Shown: positions 53,547 to 63,427, counted from the first letter of the stretch. The stretch: DNA of 64,000 nucleotides from Mucilaginibacter sp. L196 (GCF_009765905.1 NZ_LMUO01000015.1:1043994-1107993); one strand, 5' to 3'. The notes: a model not told the origin generated them from the sequence alone. Translations and numbers: made by a program.

Positions 53547-56500
53547 TTAATCCGCCAACTGCCTCAAATCCACTGGCACCACCCGCGATATGCCCTGTTC
53601 AACCATAGTTACCCCGTAAATAATATCGGTACTGGCAATCGTCCGTTTATTATGCGACACTACGATAAACTGCGATTCCTTAGAAAACTCCCTGATGATA
53701 TTATTAAACTTATCAATATTGGTATCATCCAGCGGCGCGTCAACCTCATCAAAAATACAGAAGGGTGCCGGCTTCAACAGGTAAAGCGAAAACAGGATAG
53801 CCGTTGCTGTTAACGTTTTCTCACCACCTGACAATTGGTTGATCGATAATGGTCGTTTTCCTTTAGGCCGCGCGATAATATCAATATCCGATTCCAGCGG
53901 ACGATCAGGATCAGTCAGGATCAAATCACAGGAATCCTCCTCATTAAATAATGACCTGAATACCTTAATAAAGTTCTCCCGCACCATTATAAACGCCGAC
54001 ATGAATTTCTCCTTAGCGGTATCGTCAATCTCCTGTATGGTTGCCAGTAGAGATGCTTTGGCTTCCGCCAGATCTTTCTTTTGTGCCTGAATAAACTGGT
54101 AGCGCCCATTCATTTCGTTATAAGCCTCCACCGCCATTGGGTTTATCGCCCCAAAATCATCCATTTGCTTCTTCAGCTTTTCGGTTTTCTCGCGCAGTTC
54201 CTCTTCACTTTCATCAACCGGCACTTCGGTATCTATTAACTCCTGTATATCTATATTAAATTCAACCGAAAGACGCTCTTTCAAAGCATTCAATTCCAGT
54301 TTAAGGTTATTGCGTTCATCACGCAATTCGTTCTCAATAAATACGGCGTTATCTTTTTTACGTCGCAGGTTGGTTACTTCCGCCTCAGACTCGGTTATCT
54401 TTCCCCGCCATTCATAGTATTCTTGTTCGGCTTGCTGAGTAGCTTTCTCAAGCGCTTCTTTCTGGGCATACATTTCCAGCAGGTCATCATCGGAGTTATC
54501 AGCCAGTTGCAGGTTTTCCTGTATAGCCGCTTTAACTTTTTCCAGTTCGATGCTGTTTATTTTGATGCGGCCCTCTAATTGTTCTTTCTGTGTTTCACGA
54601 TAGTCAAGATCCTTAAATAACCCCGAAACTTTATTCTGCTGCTGGTGAAAACGGATATTCTCTTGGTTAAAGGCATTGGATTGTACCGAAACAAACTCAT
54701 TCAGCTCATTAAAAATACCCTGCTTACTGATGAGCAAGTCGTTCTGTATCTGCTTTTGCGTTTTCAACTCGGCCAATTCCGGTTTCAGCGCCGCGGTTTC
54801 CTCAATAATCCCGCTGATCTTTTTGGCAATATCGTCCTTACGGTTAAGGCTGTTGGTAATAAACGTTTGATACTGTTCCTGCCGTGTTTTAACGGTGATG
54901 AGTTCCGTATTCAAACGGTTAACCTCCAGCTGCTTTTGCTTAAGCTCTTCGGTTTTGTTTGATGCCTTTAAAGCGGCTTGTTTGTTTTGTAGCTCCTGTA
55001 ACTGGTCCTTAAAGTAATTAACCCGGGTATCAAATTGCTTGATCTCCTTAGCCAAATTCTCTAAATTCTTAGCCCGACCAATCCGCTTACCCTCAAACAA
55101 ACCCACCGAACCACCCGCCATAGTATGCTTCGATTTATTGAACTTACCGCTTTTGCCAATGATTACGATACCCTCGGGCAATTCAGCATTATTTAAAACC
55201 TGGTCGTTTTGATCATCAATCAAATAAACATCCTTCAGCAAATAATTGCACAGGCTTTGATAGTAAATATCAACCTCAACAACATGCAATGCGGAGATAC
55301 CCCCCTCTAAACCTCCCCCGGCAGGGGAAACTTTATTTTCTAAAGCCCTCCCTTCCGGGGAGGGTTTGGGTGGGGCCGTTTTATAACTATCCAGTACAAA
55401 AAATTGCGCCCGTCCTTTAGCCGAATTGCTCAATAACTTTATCGCGCTGATCGCCTCGTCGTAATTATTCACCACGTAATGGTTCATCAGCGGCTCCAGG
55501 TAGTTTTCAATAGCTACGCGGTATTCCTCCTTACAAAACAAAATATCGCTGAACAGCGGGATATTCTTAGCCCAATCCGCGTTCTTCTTCAAAAAGCGGA
55601 TTGATTCCGGGAACCCCTCCAAATTATCAACCATACTCTTGGTAAGGTTGTATTCATTTTGCTTGGCATCCAGTTTACGGGTATCCGCGGTTATACTTTC
55701 CTTTACCGTATTCAGTTCAGTATCAATCTCAATTAGCTGCTCCTGTAGCTTTTTCTCAAAATCCATTAGCGTTTGATGCTCACTGTTCAGCGTTTCGGTA
55801 CGTTCCTGCAATTCAGCAACCACTTCGTTAAAATGGGAGAGTTCCACCTCTTTATTGGTGGCATCCTCCATATTACGCTGACTTTCCTGCTCTAAAGCCT
55901 GCTGTTGTATCTGTAATATTTCCAGATCTTTTTCAGCCTTATAAACCTGGTTTTGTAACTTAGTATTGTTATTGGTCGGCTCATTCAACTCATTGCGTGC
56001 CGATCCTTGCTGTCCCCTCAACTCATCCACCGTCTCCTTCAAATCCGCCAGTTGCGATTGGATAGTTTGCAGCGTTTCATCTTCCTGAAATTTTTCCTCA
56101 GATAAACGTTTGATGTTATACAGCACATGGTTCAACTGGTTGCGGTCGCGTTCCAATTCCTCGCTTACCCGTGCTTCCTTATCCTGCTGAAACTTCAGTT
56201 GCTCATTTTTTATCTTTTTTTCGCTCTCGTAGGTCCTGATTTTAGATACATACTCGTTAGTAGCTTTTTGTTGGATAGACAGGTTTTTCTCCTTATTTAA
56301 ACTATCCAGTTTATGCTGTTGTAACGATGCCTCCAACGTATCGATCTGTGCAGAGATACCCGATTTCTCAACCTGCTGCACCTGTTCTTTCTCCTCGATC
56401 TTAGCCAACGACTCGCTAAAGTGAGCAATCCTGAATGAAGCCAGTATTATACTTAACGATTTGTACTGATCTCTTATCCGGTAATAACGTTCCGTTTTCT

Positions 56501-57128
56501 TTGCCTGATTTTCCAGTGTTTTAAGGTTCTTTTCTATCTCGAAAAGTAAATCTTCCACACGTTCAAGGTCGGCTTCAGTATCTTTTAATTTATTGAAAGT
56601 CTGTTTTTTACGGAGTTTGTATTTGGAGATGCCCGATGCTTCCTCAAACAAATTCCTGCGCGAGCCTTCTTTATTGGTGATGATCTCGTCAACCATCCTC
56701 AGCTCAATAATAGCATATGAATCCGACCCGATACCCGTATCTAAAAACAGATCGGTAATGTCTTTTAGTCGACATTGAACATCATTTAACCTGTACTCAC
56801 TATCGCCGCTGCGGTATAGTTTACGGGTGATGGTAACCTGCGAAAACTCAACAGGAAGTATATTCTTAGTATTATCAAAAGTCAGAGAAACCTCGGCCAG
56901 ATTTGCAGGCTTACGGCTTTTTGATCCGTTGAAAATGATATTATCCATTTTCTCAGACCGCAGCATGCGGGTGCTTTGCTCACCCAATACCCAGCGTATG
57001 GAGTCGACTACATTTGATTTACCGCAGCCATTAGGCCCCACAATAGCCGTAACACCCTCATTAAAATTAATGGTGATCTTATCGCCAAAGCTTTTAAACC
57101 CCTTGATTTCTAAACTGGTAAGCTGCAT
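53547..57128 (-). CDS. smc: Chromosome segregation protein SMC
   Basis: 1,193 residues, the core of the condensin-like complex that compacts and separates chromosomes. Walker A GPNGCGKSN (31-39), long coiled coils (about 170-500 and 690-1010), a hinge (about 510-690; ESIRFLKKNADWAKNIPLF), ABC signature LSGGEKTLTATAI and Walker B FCIFDEVDAPLDD. Residues 585-610 in the hinge are encoded by a palindromic repeat (55299-55376) and read APPKPSPEGRA...SPAGGGLEGG, unlike a coiled coil or hinge strand. Frame is kept. scpA and scpB are not nearby. Confidence 0.96.
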   Translation of the reverse strand: MQLTSLEIKGFKSFGDKITINFNEGVTAIVGPNGCGKSNVVDSIRWVLGEQSTRMLRSEKMDNIIFNGSKSRKPANLAEVSLTFDNTKNILPVEFSQVTITRKLYRSGDSEYRLNDVQCRLKDITDLFLDTGIGSDSYAIIELRMVDEIITNKEGSRRNLFEEASGISKYKLRKKQTFNKLKDTEADLERVEDLLFEIEKNLKTLENQAKKTERYYRIRDQYKSLSIILASFRIAHFSESLAKIEEKEQVQQVEKSGISAQIDTLEASLQQHKLDSLNKEKNLSIQQKATNEYVSKIRTYESEKKIKNEQLKFQQDKEARVSEELERDRNQLNHVLYNIKRLSEEKFQEDETLQTIQSQLADLKETVDELRGQQGSARNELNEPTNNNTKLQNQVYKAEKDLEILQIQQQALEQESQRNMEDATNKEVELSHFNEVVAELQERTETLNSEHQTLMDFEKKLQEQLIEIDTELNTVKESITADTRKLDAKQNEYNLTKSMVDNLEGFPESIRFLKKNADWAKNIPLFSDILFCKEEYRVAIENYLEPLMNHYVVNNYDEAISAIKLLSNSAKGRAQFFVLDSYKTAPPKPSPEGRALENKVSPAGGGLEGGISALHVVEVDIYYQSLCNYLLKDVYLIDDQNDQVLNNAELPEGIVIIGKSGKFNKSKHTMAGGSVGLFEGKRIGRAKNLENLAKEIKQFDTRVNYFKDQLQELQNKQAALKASNKTEELKQKQLEVNRLNTELITVKTRQEQYQTFITNSLNRKDDIAKKISGIIEETAALKPELAELKTQKQIQNDLLISKQGIFNELNEFVSVQSNAFNQENIRFHQQQNKVSGLFKDLDYRETQKEQLEGRIKINSIELEKVKAAIQENLQLADNSDDDLLEMYAQKEALEKATQQAEQEYYEWRGKITESEAEVTNLRRKKDNAVFIENELRDERNNLKLELNALKERLSVEFNIDIQELIDTEVPVDESEEELREKTEKLKKQMDDFGAINPMAVEAYNEMNGRYQFIQAQKKDLAEAKASLLATIQEIDDTAKEKFMSAFIMVRENFIKVFRSLFNEEDSCDLILTDPDRPLESDIDIIARPKGKRPLSINQLSGGEKTLTATAILFSLYLLKPAPFCIFDEVDAPLDDTNIDKFNNIIREFSKESQFIVVSHNKRTIASTDIIYGVTMVEQGISRVVPVDLRQLAD
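55299..55376. repeat. Palindromic repeat inserted in frame in smc
   Basis: 78 bases (26 codons) that match, on the minus strand, the intergenic element at 58137-58218: both share GCCCCACCCAA, CCCTCCCCGGAAGGGAGGG, CCGGGGGAG and TTTAGAGGGGG in the same order and spacing. It encodes smc residues 585-610. The high GC of its ends contrasts with the smc sequence around it. Confidence 0.8.
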
Positions 57129-57494
57129 TTAAATTAATATAGGACCCAAAAAATCCGGCTTTCAAATTAGCTATAAATATTTGTTTTTTGAAAATAATTG
57201 TTGTTAAGACCAGAAGCCCAAAAAAGCCCGGCCCCCGTGCGATTTCCCCTCTTGAGAGGGGCGGAGGGGTGTGTTAGCAGATAGATTATAATCATTGCTG
57301 CCGCAAGCGTGACCGCGTATCAAAACAGAGGAGGCTTTGTGTATTCGTAGACACAGTCTACGAACAGCAACCTTAATTTCAATAATTCATTCCAGCCTAT
57401 GGTCGGTTATTTCTAAATATAAAAATGATTTTATGCTGATGAAACATTTATTACCTATCGATACTTTTATCAAAACACTTACAACAACATTTTT
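57129..57494. other. Divergent promoter region with palindromic repeats
   Basis: 366 bases between the smc start (minus) and the NAD(P)-binding gene (plus), so it should hold promoters in both directions. It contains a GATTTCCCCTC..GAGGGGCGGAGGGG repeat (stem 57246-57251 with 57256-57261), related in style to the 58137 element, and an exact hairpin TTCGTAGAC/GTCTACGAA (57344-57364). No gene is supported. Confidence 0.55.
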
Positions 57495-58133
57495 ATGAAA
57501 ATAGCAGTATTTGGAGCCGGAGGCCGCATCGGCAGCCGCATAGTCGACGAAGCACTTCGCCGTGGCCATGATGTTACCGCCGCGGTTCGTCACCCGGAAA
57601 GGTATATAAAAGTACACGAACACCTAAAAGTAGCTAAAGCCGACCTGTTCAACTCGCAGGATGTGGAAACAGCTGCTTTTAACCAGGATGCGGTTGTGGT
57701 ATCGTACAGTCCCACAAATGGCGCACCTGCCTCAACACTTACCGAGGTTGTTGTACCGATCATTAACGGCTTAAAACAAGCGCATACCAAGCGTTTGATT
57801 ATTGTAGGCGGTGCAGGCAGCCTCGAAGTTGCACCCGGCGTGCAATTGGTTGATACACCTGATTTTCCAGAAGCTTATAAAGCGGTTGCACTGGCGCATC
57901 GCGAAGCCCTAAAGGCCTACCAAAAAACAACCGACCTCGACTGGACTTTCGCCAGCCCATCCGCGGAAATAACGCCCGGCGAACGTACCGGAAAATTCCG
58001 CACAGCAAAAAATCAATTGCTAACAGATGCGAATGGTAAAAGCTATATTTCCATGGAAGATTATGCCGTAGGGATAATTGATGAGATCGAAAACCCAATG
58101 CATATTAGGGAAGTGTTTACGATAGGATATTAA
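57495..58133 (+). CDS. NAD(P)-binding Rossmann protein (YwnB-like)
   Basis: 212 residues. Dinucleotide-binding FGAGGRIGSRI (6-16) and RRGHDVTAAVRHPER; LIIVGGAGSLEV and DLDWTFASPSAEITPGERTGKFR are typical of the NmrA-like/YwnB atypical SDR group. No Tyr-Lys pair in classical position. Substrate unknown; often a stress or flavin-linked reductase. It ends 4 bases before a palindromic repeat. Confidence 0.88.
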   Translation: MKIAVFGAGGRIGSRIVDEALRRGHDVTAAVRHPERYIKVHEHLKVAKADLFNSQDVETAAFNQDAVVVSYSPTNGAPASTLTEVVVPIINGLKQAHTKRLIIVGGAGSLEVAPGVQLVDTPDFPEAYKAVALAHREALKAYQKTTDLDWTFASPSAEITPGERTGKFRTAKNQLLTDANGKSYISMEDYAVGIIDEIENPMHIREVFTIGY

Positions 58134-58136
58134 TTA

Positions 58137-58218
58137 GCCCCACCCAACCCTCCCCGGAAGGGAGGGCTTAAAGAATTGTCTAAAAGTCTCCCCTCCCGGG
58201 GGAGATTTAGAGGGGGCT
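58137..58218. repeat. CCCCACCCAACCCTCCCC palindromic repeat, intergenic copy
   Basis: About 82 bases with two hairpins (CCCTCCC..GGGAGGG and CTCCC..GGGAG). It starts 4 bases after the stop of the NAD(P)-binding gene and its far end encodes the last residues (Ser-Pro-Leu) and stop codon of the phzF-like gene on the other strand. Same family as 55299-55376 within smc. Confidence 0.78.
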
Positions 58219-59001
58219 GATGCTTATCTCCCCCCTCAAATAAGTAACCGCTTTACCGCTCATTAAAACCCTGTTGCCTTTTAGCTCGCACCAAAGTTCG
58301 CCTTTGCGTGCTGAAATCTGGTAGGCATGCAATTTATCCTTCCCTAATTTCTTAGCCCAGTAAGGTATCAGGTTACAATGTGCCGATCCCGTAACCGGAT
58401 CTTCAGGAACACCTGCACCAGGTGCGAAAAATCTCGAAACAAAATCAACATCTTTACCCCGAGCAGTAACAATTACACCAACGGTATCCATTTTTGATAA
58501 AGCGAAAAAATCCGGCGAAATATCTTTAATGTCATTTTCAGATTCATAAACAACAAAATAATCCCGCGATCTTAAAATTTCTACAGGCTGTTTATCGCTC
58601 AATGCATCTAATAAGCCTACGGGTGTCTCAATAGGTATCGGTGGCCTCGATGGGAAATCCATGGTGTATTTATCACCATCTTTTTTAACGTGTAACGTAC
58701 CCGCTTTTACGGTTTCAAAATGAATTTCATCCTCGCTATAGGCCAATTCTGTAAATAATATATGTGCCGTTGCAAGCGTGGCATGGCCGCAAAGGTCTAT
58801 TTCATATTCAGGGGTAAACCACCTTAATTTATAACCGCCTTCTGTCTTTACAAAAAAAGCGGTTTCGGCAAGGTTGTTTTCAATGGCGATATTTTGCATT
58901 ACCTCATCAGGCAGCCATTCCGTTAGCGGACAAACAGCGGCCGGGTTGCCGCCAAAAAGTTTGCTGGTAAATGCATCAGCCTGAAATATTGGGATCGTCA
59001 T
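58207..59001 (-). CDS. PhzF family isomerase/epimerase
   Basis: 264 residues, diaminopimelate-epimerase fold. N-terminal FQADAFTSKLFGGNPAAVCPL, NNLAETAFFV (catalytic Glu in AETAF), DLCGHATLATAH and C-terminal FFAPGAGVPEDPVTGSAHCNLIPYWA. Members isomerise small acids by proton transfer; the substrate is not known and no phenazine genes are near. The last codons and TAA come from the repeat at 58137-58218. Confidence 0.93.
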   Translation of the reverse strand: MTIPIFQADAFTSKLFGGNPAAVCPLTEWLPDEVMQNIAIENNLAETAFFVKTEGGYKLRWFTPEYEIDLCGHATLATAHILFTELAYSEDEIHFETVKAGTLHVKKDGDKYTMDFPSRPPIPIETPVGLLDALSDKQPVEILRSRDYFVVYESENDIKDISPDFFALSKMDTVGVIVTARGKDVDFVSRFFAPGAGVPEDPVTGSAHCNLIPYWAKKLGKDKLHAYQISARKGELWCELKGNRVLMSGKAVTYLRGEISISPL

Positions 59002-59042
59002 GGTTTATATGATTTGATAGGCTAATATAGTGGAATAGAGCC

Positions 59043-59136
59043 AAGAATCAAGAGCTAAGAATCAAGATTTGAAGAAAAATTTAACTAAAAATAAAAAAGA
59101 GCCAAGACAAATCAATGTCTTGGCTCTTGATTCTTA
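59043..59136. repeat. AAGAATCAAGAGC inverted repeat with terminator
   Basis: AAGAATCAAGAGCTAAGA (59043-59060) recurs inverted at 59118-59136. Within it, AAGAGCCAAGACA (59097-59109) pairs exactly with 59116-59128, an intrinsic terminator for the aminopeptidase gene (minus). The first arm is itself a tandem of AAGAATCAAGA. Such elements are common dispersed repeats in this phylum. Confidence 0.65.
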
Positions 59137-59149
59137 ACTCTTAAATCTA

Positions 59150-61117
59150 TTATTTGCCGTTATAAACATTATTGCTCAAATCCGAATCAGGTAATTCATG
59201 ATTTGGATCAAGCACCATATTGGTGATCGTTGAGGTTGATGGATATTTAAATTTCCATACGCCACCACGCTGCCAAATATTTACCGGCATGTGTAATGTT
59301 TCAACAGTACCGTTAGCTTGTGTTATTTTTAGTTCAACAGGCATAACCAATTTATCTTTATTTACTAAAGTGATGATAGCGCCATTGGCAGGATCATTAT
59401 CAACGTAAGTTACTGATTGTATAGCCTGGTCAAGTTTCCAGGTAGTGAAGAACCATGGTTTAAAGAACCAGTTCAGGTCTTCGCCCGCAGCATCATTCAT
59501 TGCCCTGAAAAAGTCATAAGGTAATGGGTGTTTAAACGCCCAGTGTTTAATATACTCGCGGAAAGCATAATCAAATCTTTCAGGTCCTAATACATCGTTA
59601 CGCAGCATAACCAATCCTAATGCGGTTTTAACATAATATTGGCCGTAATCATTAAGGCCGATAGCTTCTGGTGGAGTCATTAACGGATCGGTACTGCGAC
59701 GGTACATGCGTAGTGTTTTCTGTGCTATTTTAGCAGTATCCTTGTACTCACCATTATTAAAATGATCTGTCGCGTAGATGTTAATGAAGGTGTTAAAGCC
59801 TTCGTCCATCCACATGTATTTACGCTCATTGGTACCAACAATCATCGGGAACCAGTTATGGCCTATCTCATGGGTAATATCACCCCAAAGTTGTTTGTTT
59901 TTCAAATTGCTTAAGCAAAAGATAATACCCGGATATTCCATACCCAAAGCAACACCCGAAACGCTTGTGGCGGAGTTCCATGGATATTCAAAATAAGCAT
60001 TTGAGTAAATCTCCATACTGTTTTTTAAATATTCAGTAGAACGGCTCCATGAATCATTTCCAGAGCTCTCAATCGGGTAAGCCGACATGGCAATCCCTTT
60101 ACGTCCTGAAGGGAAATTAACTTTAGCAGCGTCCCAAATAAACGCGGTTGAAGCAGCCCATGATATATCACGGCTATTTTCCATTTTAAAGTGCCAGGTT
60201 AAGTTGCCTTTTTGTGGATGTGTTGCAGGTTGGTCAACCTCTTCAGGTTTAATCAGCATTACCGTTTTGTCGCTGTTGCGAGCTTCGGCTAATCTGCTTT
60301 GTTGTGTAGCGGTTAGTACTTGCGCCCCATTTTGTAAATCACCTGATCCAACAACCGTCATGTTTGCTGGAGCGGTAATGTAGTAATCAAAATCGCCATA
60401 ATCACAATAGAACTCACCTAAACCCATGTAAGGCAAGGTGTTCCATCCTTCAACGTCGTCATAAACACACATGCGTGGGTACCATTGGGCAATTTCGTAA
60501 ACCCAACCTTGTTTAAATTGCTTACGGCCCATACGATCGGCACCATAATAAGGGATTGAGAAGTTATAGTTTACTTTAACGCTGATCTTATCGCCTTTAG
60601 CACCAAGCGGTGTATTTAAACGCACTTGCATACGTGCATCAGTAATTACCGGGGTAACTTTATAAGTTTGACCTTTATAAGTAACCGTTACCGATTCTAT
60701 ATGATAACCCCCGCGACTAAAGCCACGCACATCAAAACGGTCGCCACTCATTGGAGTAACCGCTGCGCCACGTGAGTCTGGTTTAAATAAGTTCTGATCA
60801 AGCTGGAACCATAAATAGTCCAGTTTGTCGGGGCTATTGTTGATATAATCAACGGTTACATCACCGGTAATGGTGGTATCCTGTTTGCCTTCATCTAAAG
60901 TAGCGTGAATTAAGTAGTTAGCGCGATTTTGCCAATAGTTTTGGCCGGGCTGTCCGCTTGCCGATCGGGTATCACCAGTTGTAGTTGGCCAAACAATCGG
61001 ACCAAACACATCGTTGTGGTCATATTTAATGGAATCGGGAGTAGTTTGTGCTGATGCGCTTGCGGCCATTAAGAATAAGGCACACGCACCAAACAAGTGT
61101 TTGAGTTTAGTTTGCAT
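59150..61117 (-). CDS. M1 family zinc metallopeptidase
   Basis: 655 residues with a signal peptide ending ASASAQ (about 24). Zinc site HEIGHNWFP with the downstream Glu in WMDEGFNTF (about 416-440). N-terminal beta domain (about 60-270; WFQLDQNLFKPDSRG). The exopeptidase GxMEN motif reads LGMEYPG (near 388-394), as in many Bacteroidota M1 proteins. It cleaves peptides outside the cytoplasm. Length is normal; a terminator follows at 59097. Confidence 0.92.
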   Translation of the reverse strand: MQTKLKHLFGACALFLMAASASAQTTPDSIKYDHNDVFGPIVWPTTTGDTRSASGQPGQNYWQNRANYLIHATLDEGKQDTTITGDVTVDYINNSPDKLDYLWFQLDQNLFKPDSRGAAVTPMSGDRFDVRGFSRGGYHIESVTVTYKGQTYKVTPVITDARMQVRLNTPLGAKGDKISVKVNYNFSIPYYGADRMGRKQFKQGWVYEIAQWYPRMCVYDDVEGWNTLPYMGLGEFYCDYGDFDYYITAPANMTVVGSGDLQNGAQVLTATQQSRLAEARNSDKTVMLIKPEEVDQPATHPQKGNLTWHFKMENSRDISWAASTAFIWDAAKVNFPSGRKGIAMSAYPIESSGNDSWSRSTEYLKNSMEIYSNAYFEYPWNSATSVSGVALGMEYPGIIFCLSNLKNKQLWGDITHEIGHNWFPMIVGTNERKYMWMDEGFNTFINIYATDHFNNGEYKDTAKIAQKTLRMYRRSTDPLMTPPEAIGLNDYGQYYVKTALGLVMLRNDVLGPERFDYAFREYIKHWAFKHPLPYDFFRAMNDAAGEDLNWFFKPWFFTTWKLDQAIQSVTYVDNDPANGAIITLVNKDKLVMPVELKITQANGTVETLHMPVNIWQRGGVWKFKYPSTSTITNMVLDPNHELPDSDLSNNVYNGK

Positions 61118-61220
61118 ATGGTCAATTAAAGCCGCAAATTAACTAAAATAATTTTTTAATAAAGCGTTTGTTTAAAGGATGATACAAAATGGTAGTAGTA
61201 TTGAGATATTTAACCACATT

Positions 61221-61267
61221 GCGCTCGTTTGCAACGAGTGCTTATAATGGGTTTGCGATTGCATCGC
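61221..61267. repeat. Tandem hairpins, dispersed-repeat style
   Basis: GCGCTCGTT/AACGAGTGC (61221-61229 and 61233-61241, one G-T) and GCGAT/ATCGC (61255-61259 and 61263-61267), each with a TGC loop; a third AAAACGAGCG follows at 61297. They lie in the divergent region between the M1 peptidase and the DUF255 gene. Confidence 0.45.
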
Positions 61268-61396
61268 CACAAAAAATGTTAAGTATTCTCTATAAAACGA
61301 GCGTTATTTAATCATCAATCCCAAAACTTTTACTATTTACAATTGCTTTTATTTAAACGGCTTAAATATTGCATTTTAGCTGCCAATAAATAATAT

Positions 61397-63412
61397 ATGA
61401 ATCATCTCGCCAATTCTACTTCGCCATATTTATTGCAGCACGCCAATAACCCGGTAAACTGGTACCCCTGGGGTACCGAAGCACTGCAAAAAGCTAAAGA
61501 CGAAAACAAACTGATCATCGTGAGCATTGGTTACTCTGCCTGTCATTGGTGCCACGTAATGGAGCACGAAAGCTTCGAGGATGAAAGCGTAGCCGGTGTA
61601 ATGAATGAATACTTCATTTGTATTAAGGTAGATAGGGAAGAACGCCCGGATATTGATCAGATTTATATGAGTGCCGTTCAACTAATGAGCGGCAGGGGAG
61701 GCTGGCCACTAAACTGTATCTGCCTGCCCGATCAGCGGCCTATCTACGGCGGCACCTATTTCAAAAAAAATGATTGGGCCTCGCTGCTGTTTAACCTTGC
61801 TGATTTCTACAAACAAAAACCTGTTGAAGCCGAAGAATATGCGGTGAAATTAACCGAAGGTATCCAAAACTTCGAAACCATTGGTTTTGTAAAAGAACAG
61901 CCAGCGTATTCGCAGGATGATCTGAAAACAATTGTAGAGAACTGGAAAAAATATTTCGACCCGGAGGAAGGCGGAATGGGGTCAGCACCTAAATTCCCGA
62001 TGCCTAACAACTGGCAATTCCTGATGCGTTATGCTTATTTAACGAATGATGTCGGCATCGCCCAAAGCGCAACCCTTACTTTAAAAAAGATGGCTTTCGG
62101 TGGGATATATGATCATATAGGCGGCGGTTTTGCCCGATATTCGGTTGATGGCCGCTGGCATGTGCCGCATTTTGAAAAGATGTTGTATGATAACGCCCAG
62201 TTGATCAGCCTGTATTCCGAAGCTTATACCTGGAAAAGTTCGCAATTATATAAACAGGTTGTTGATGAGATTATCAATTTTTCTATGCGGGAGTTATCAT
62301 CACCTGATGGTGGTTTCTACAGTGCATTGGATGCCGATAGCGAAGGAGTAGAAGGTAAATTTTACACCTTCACCAAAGCCGAAATTGAAACTATTTTGGG
62401 CGATGATACCGAACTTTTCTGCATCTATTACCACATAACCGAGGACGGCAACTGGGAAGAGGAACAAACCAATGTACTCTTCAGGCAGGAGAAAGATCTG
62501 CAATTAGCTAATAAACTCGGCTTGCCGTTAGAATCGATGATGGAAAAGATTGAAGATGGGCGCAAGAAAGTCTTCTATGCCCGCAGCCAGCGCATCCGTC
62601 CCGGTTTGGATAATAAAATATTAGCATCATGGAATGGTTTAATGCTCAAAGGCTTGTGCGATGCCTATCGTGCATTTAATGAGCACGATTACCTGGACAT
62701 GGCCCTGCGCAATGCCGATTTCATTGTGAATTATATGGTGAATGGGGAAGGCCAGCTGTCGCGCACATACAAAGGCGTGGATAACGATTCCATCGCTTTT
62801 CTGGATGATTATGCCAACGTAGCTGATGGTTTAATTGCCTTATACGAGGTTACTTTTGACGAGCGTTGGCTGGAGCATGCCCGCAGCCTTGTCGACTATG
62901 CCATAGCGCATTTTTATGATGCGGCAAGCGGGATATTTTATTTTACCGGGGATAGCAACGAGCAACTGATCGCGCGAAAATCAGAAATAATGGATGGCGT
63001 AATACCATCCTCAAACTCCGTAATGGCGCGCAATCTTAAAAAAATAGGTTTATTGTTTGATAATGAGGCATATTATCAAATTTCGGCGCAGTTATTACGC
63101 AATGTAATGCCGCATATCGCCAGGTACGGTTCATCCTACTCAAACTGGTGTATGTTATTGCTTGATGAAGTTTTTTGTACCTATGAAGTTGCCATAACCG
63201 GCGAAAATTATGATGCCTTACGTATAGAAATTGAAAATAAATACATTCCTAATAAAATAATATTGGGAGGTAAAAAAGGAAGTTTACCTTTGTTGCAGGA
63301 AAAATTCACCAGCGAGACACAAATATTTATCTGCAAGGATAAAACCTGTAGCCTGCCCGTTTACAATTCCATTGACGCTGTAAAACAAATTAATTCCAAA
63401 ATACTTTTATAA
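61397..63412 (+). CDS. YyaL/SSP411-type thioredoxin-domain protein (DUF255)
   Basis: 671 residues. The N-terminal thioredoxin-like domain (about 1-165) starts NHLANSTSPYLLQHANNPV and has the redox pair C49-x-x-C52 (SACHWCHVMEHESF). The rest is an alpha/alpha toroid related to N-acyl-glucosamine epimerases (HIGGGFARYSVDGRWHVPHFEKMLYDNAQL). Family function is not settled. Cytoplasmic. It lies 15 bases before the SlyD-like gene, so the pair is an operon. Confidence 0.93.
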   Translation: MNHLANSTSPYLLQHANNPVNWYPWGTEALQKAKDENKLIIVSIGYSACHWCHVMEHESFEDESVAGVMNEYFICIKVDREERPDIDQIYMSAVQLMSGRGGWPLNCICLPDQRPIYGGTYFKKNDWASLLFNLADFYKQKPVEAEEYAVKLTEGIQNFETIGFVKEQPAYSQDDLKTIVENWKKYFDPEEGGMGSAPKFPMPNNWQFLMRYAYLTNDVGIAQSATLTLKKMAFGGIYDHIGGGFARYSVDGRWHVPHFEKMLYDNAQLISLYSEAYTWKSSQLYKQVVDEIINFSMRELSSPDGGFYSALDADSEGVEGKFYTFTKAEIETILGDDTELFCIYYHITEDGNWEEEQTNVLFRQEKDLQLANKLGLPLESMMEKIEDGRKKVFYARSQRIRPGLDNKILASWNGLMLKGLCDAYRAFNEHDYLDMALRNADFIVNYMVNGEGQLSRTYKGVDNDSIAFLDDYANVADGLIALYEVTFDERWLEHARSLVDYAIAHFYDAASGIFYFTGDSNEQLIARKSEIMDGVIPSSNSVMARNLKKIGLLFDNEAYYQISAQLLRNVMPHIARYGSSYSNWCMLLLDEVFCTYEVAITGENYDALRIEIENKYIPNKIILGGKKGSLPLLQEKFTSETQIFICKDKTCSLPVYNSIDAVKQINSKILL

Positions 63413-63427
63413 GAAATAGAATTCAGA

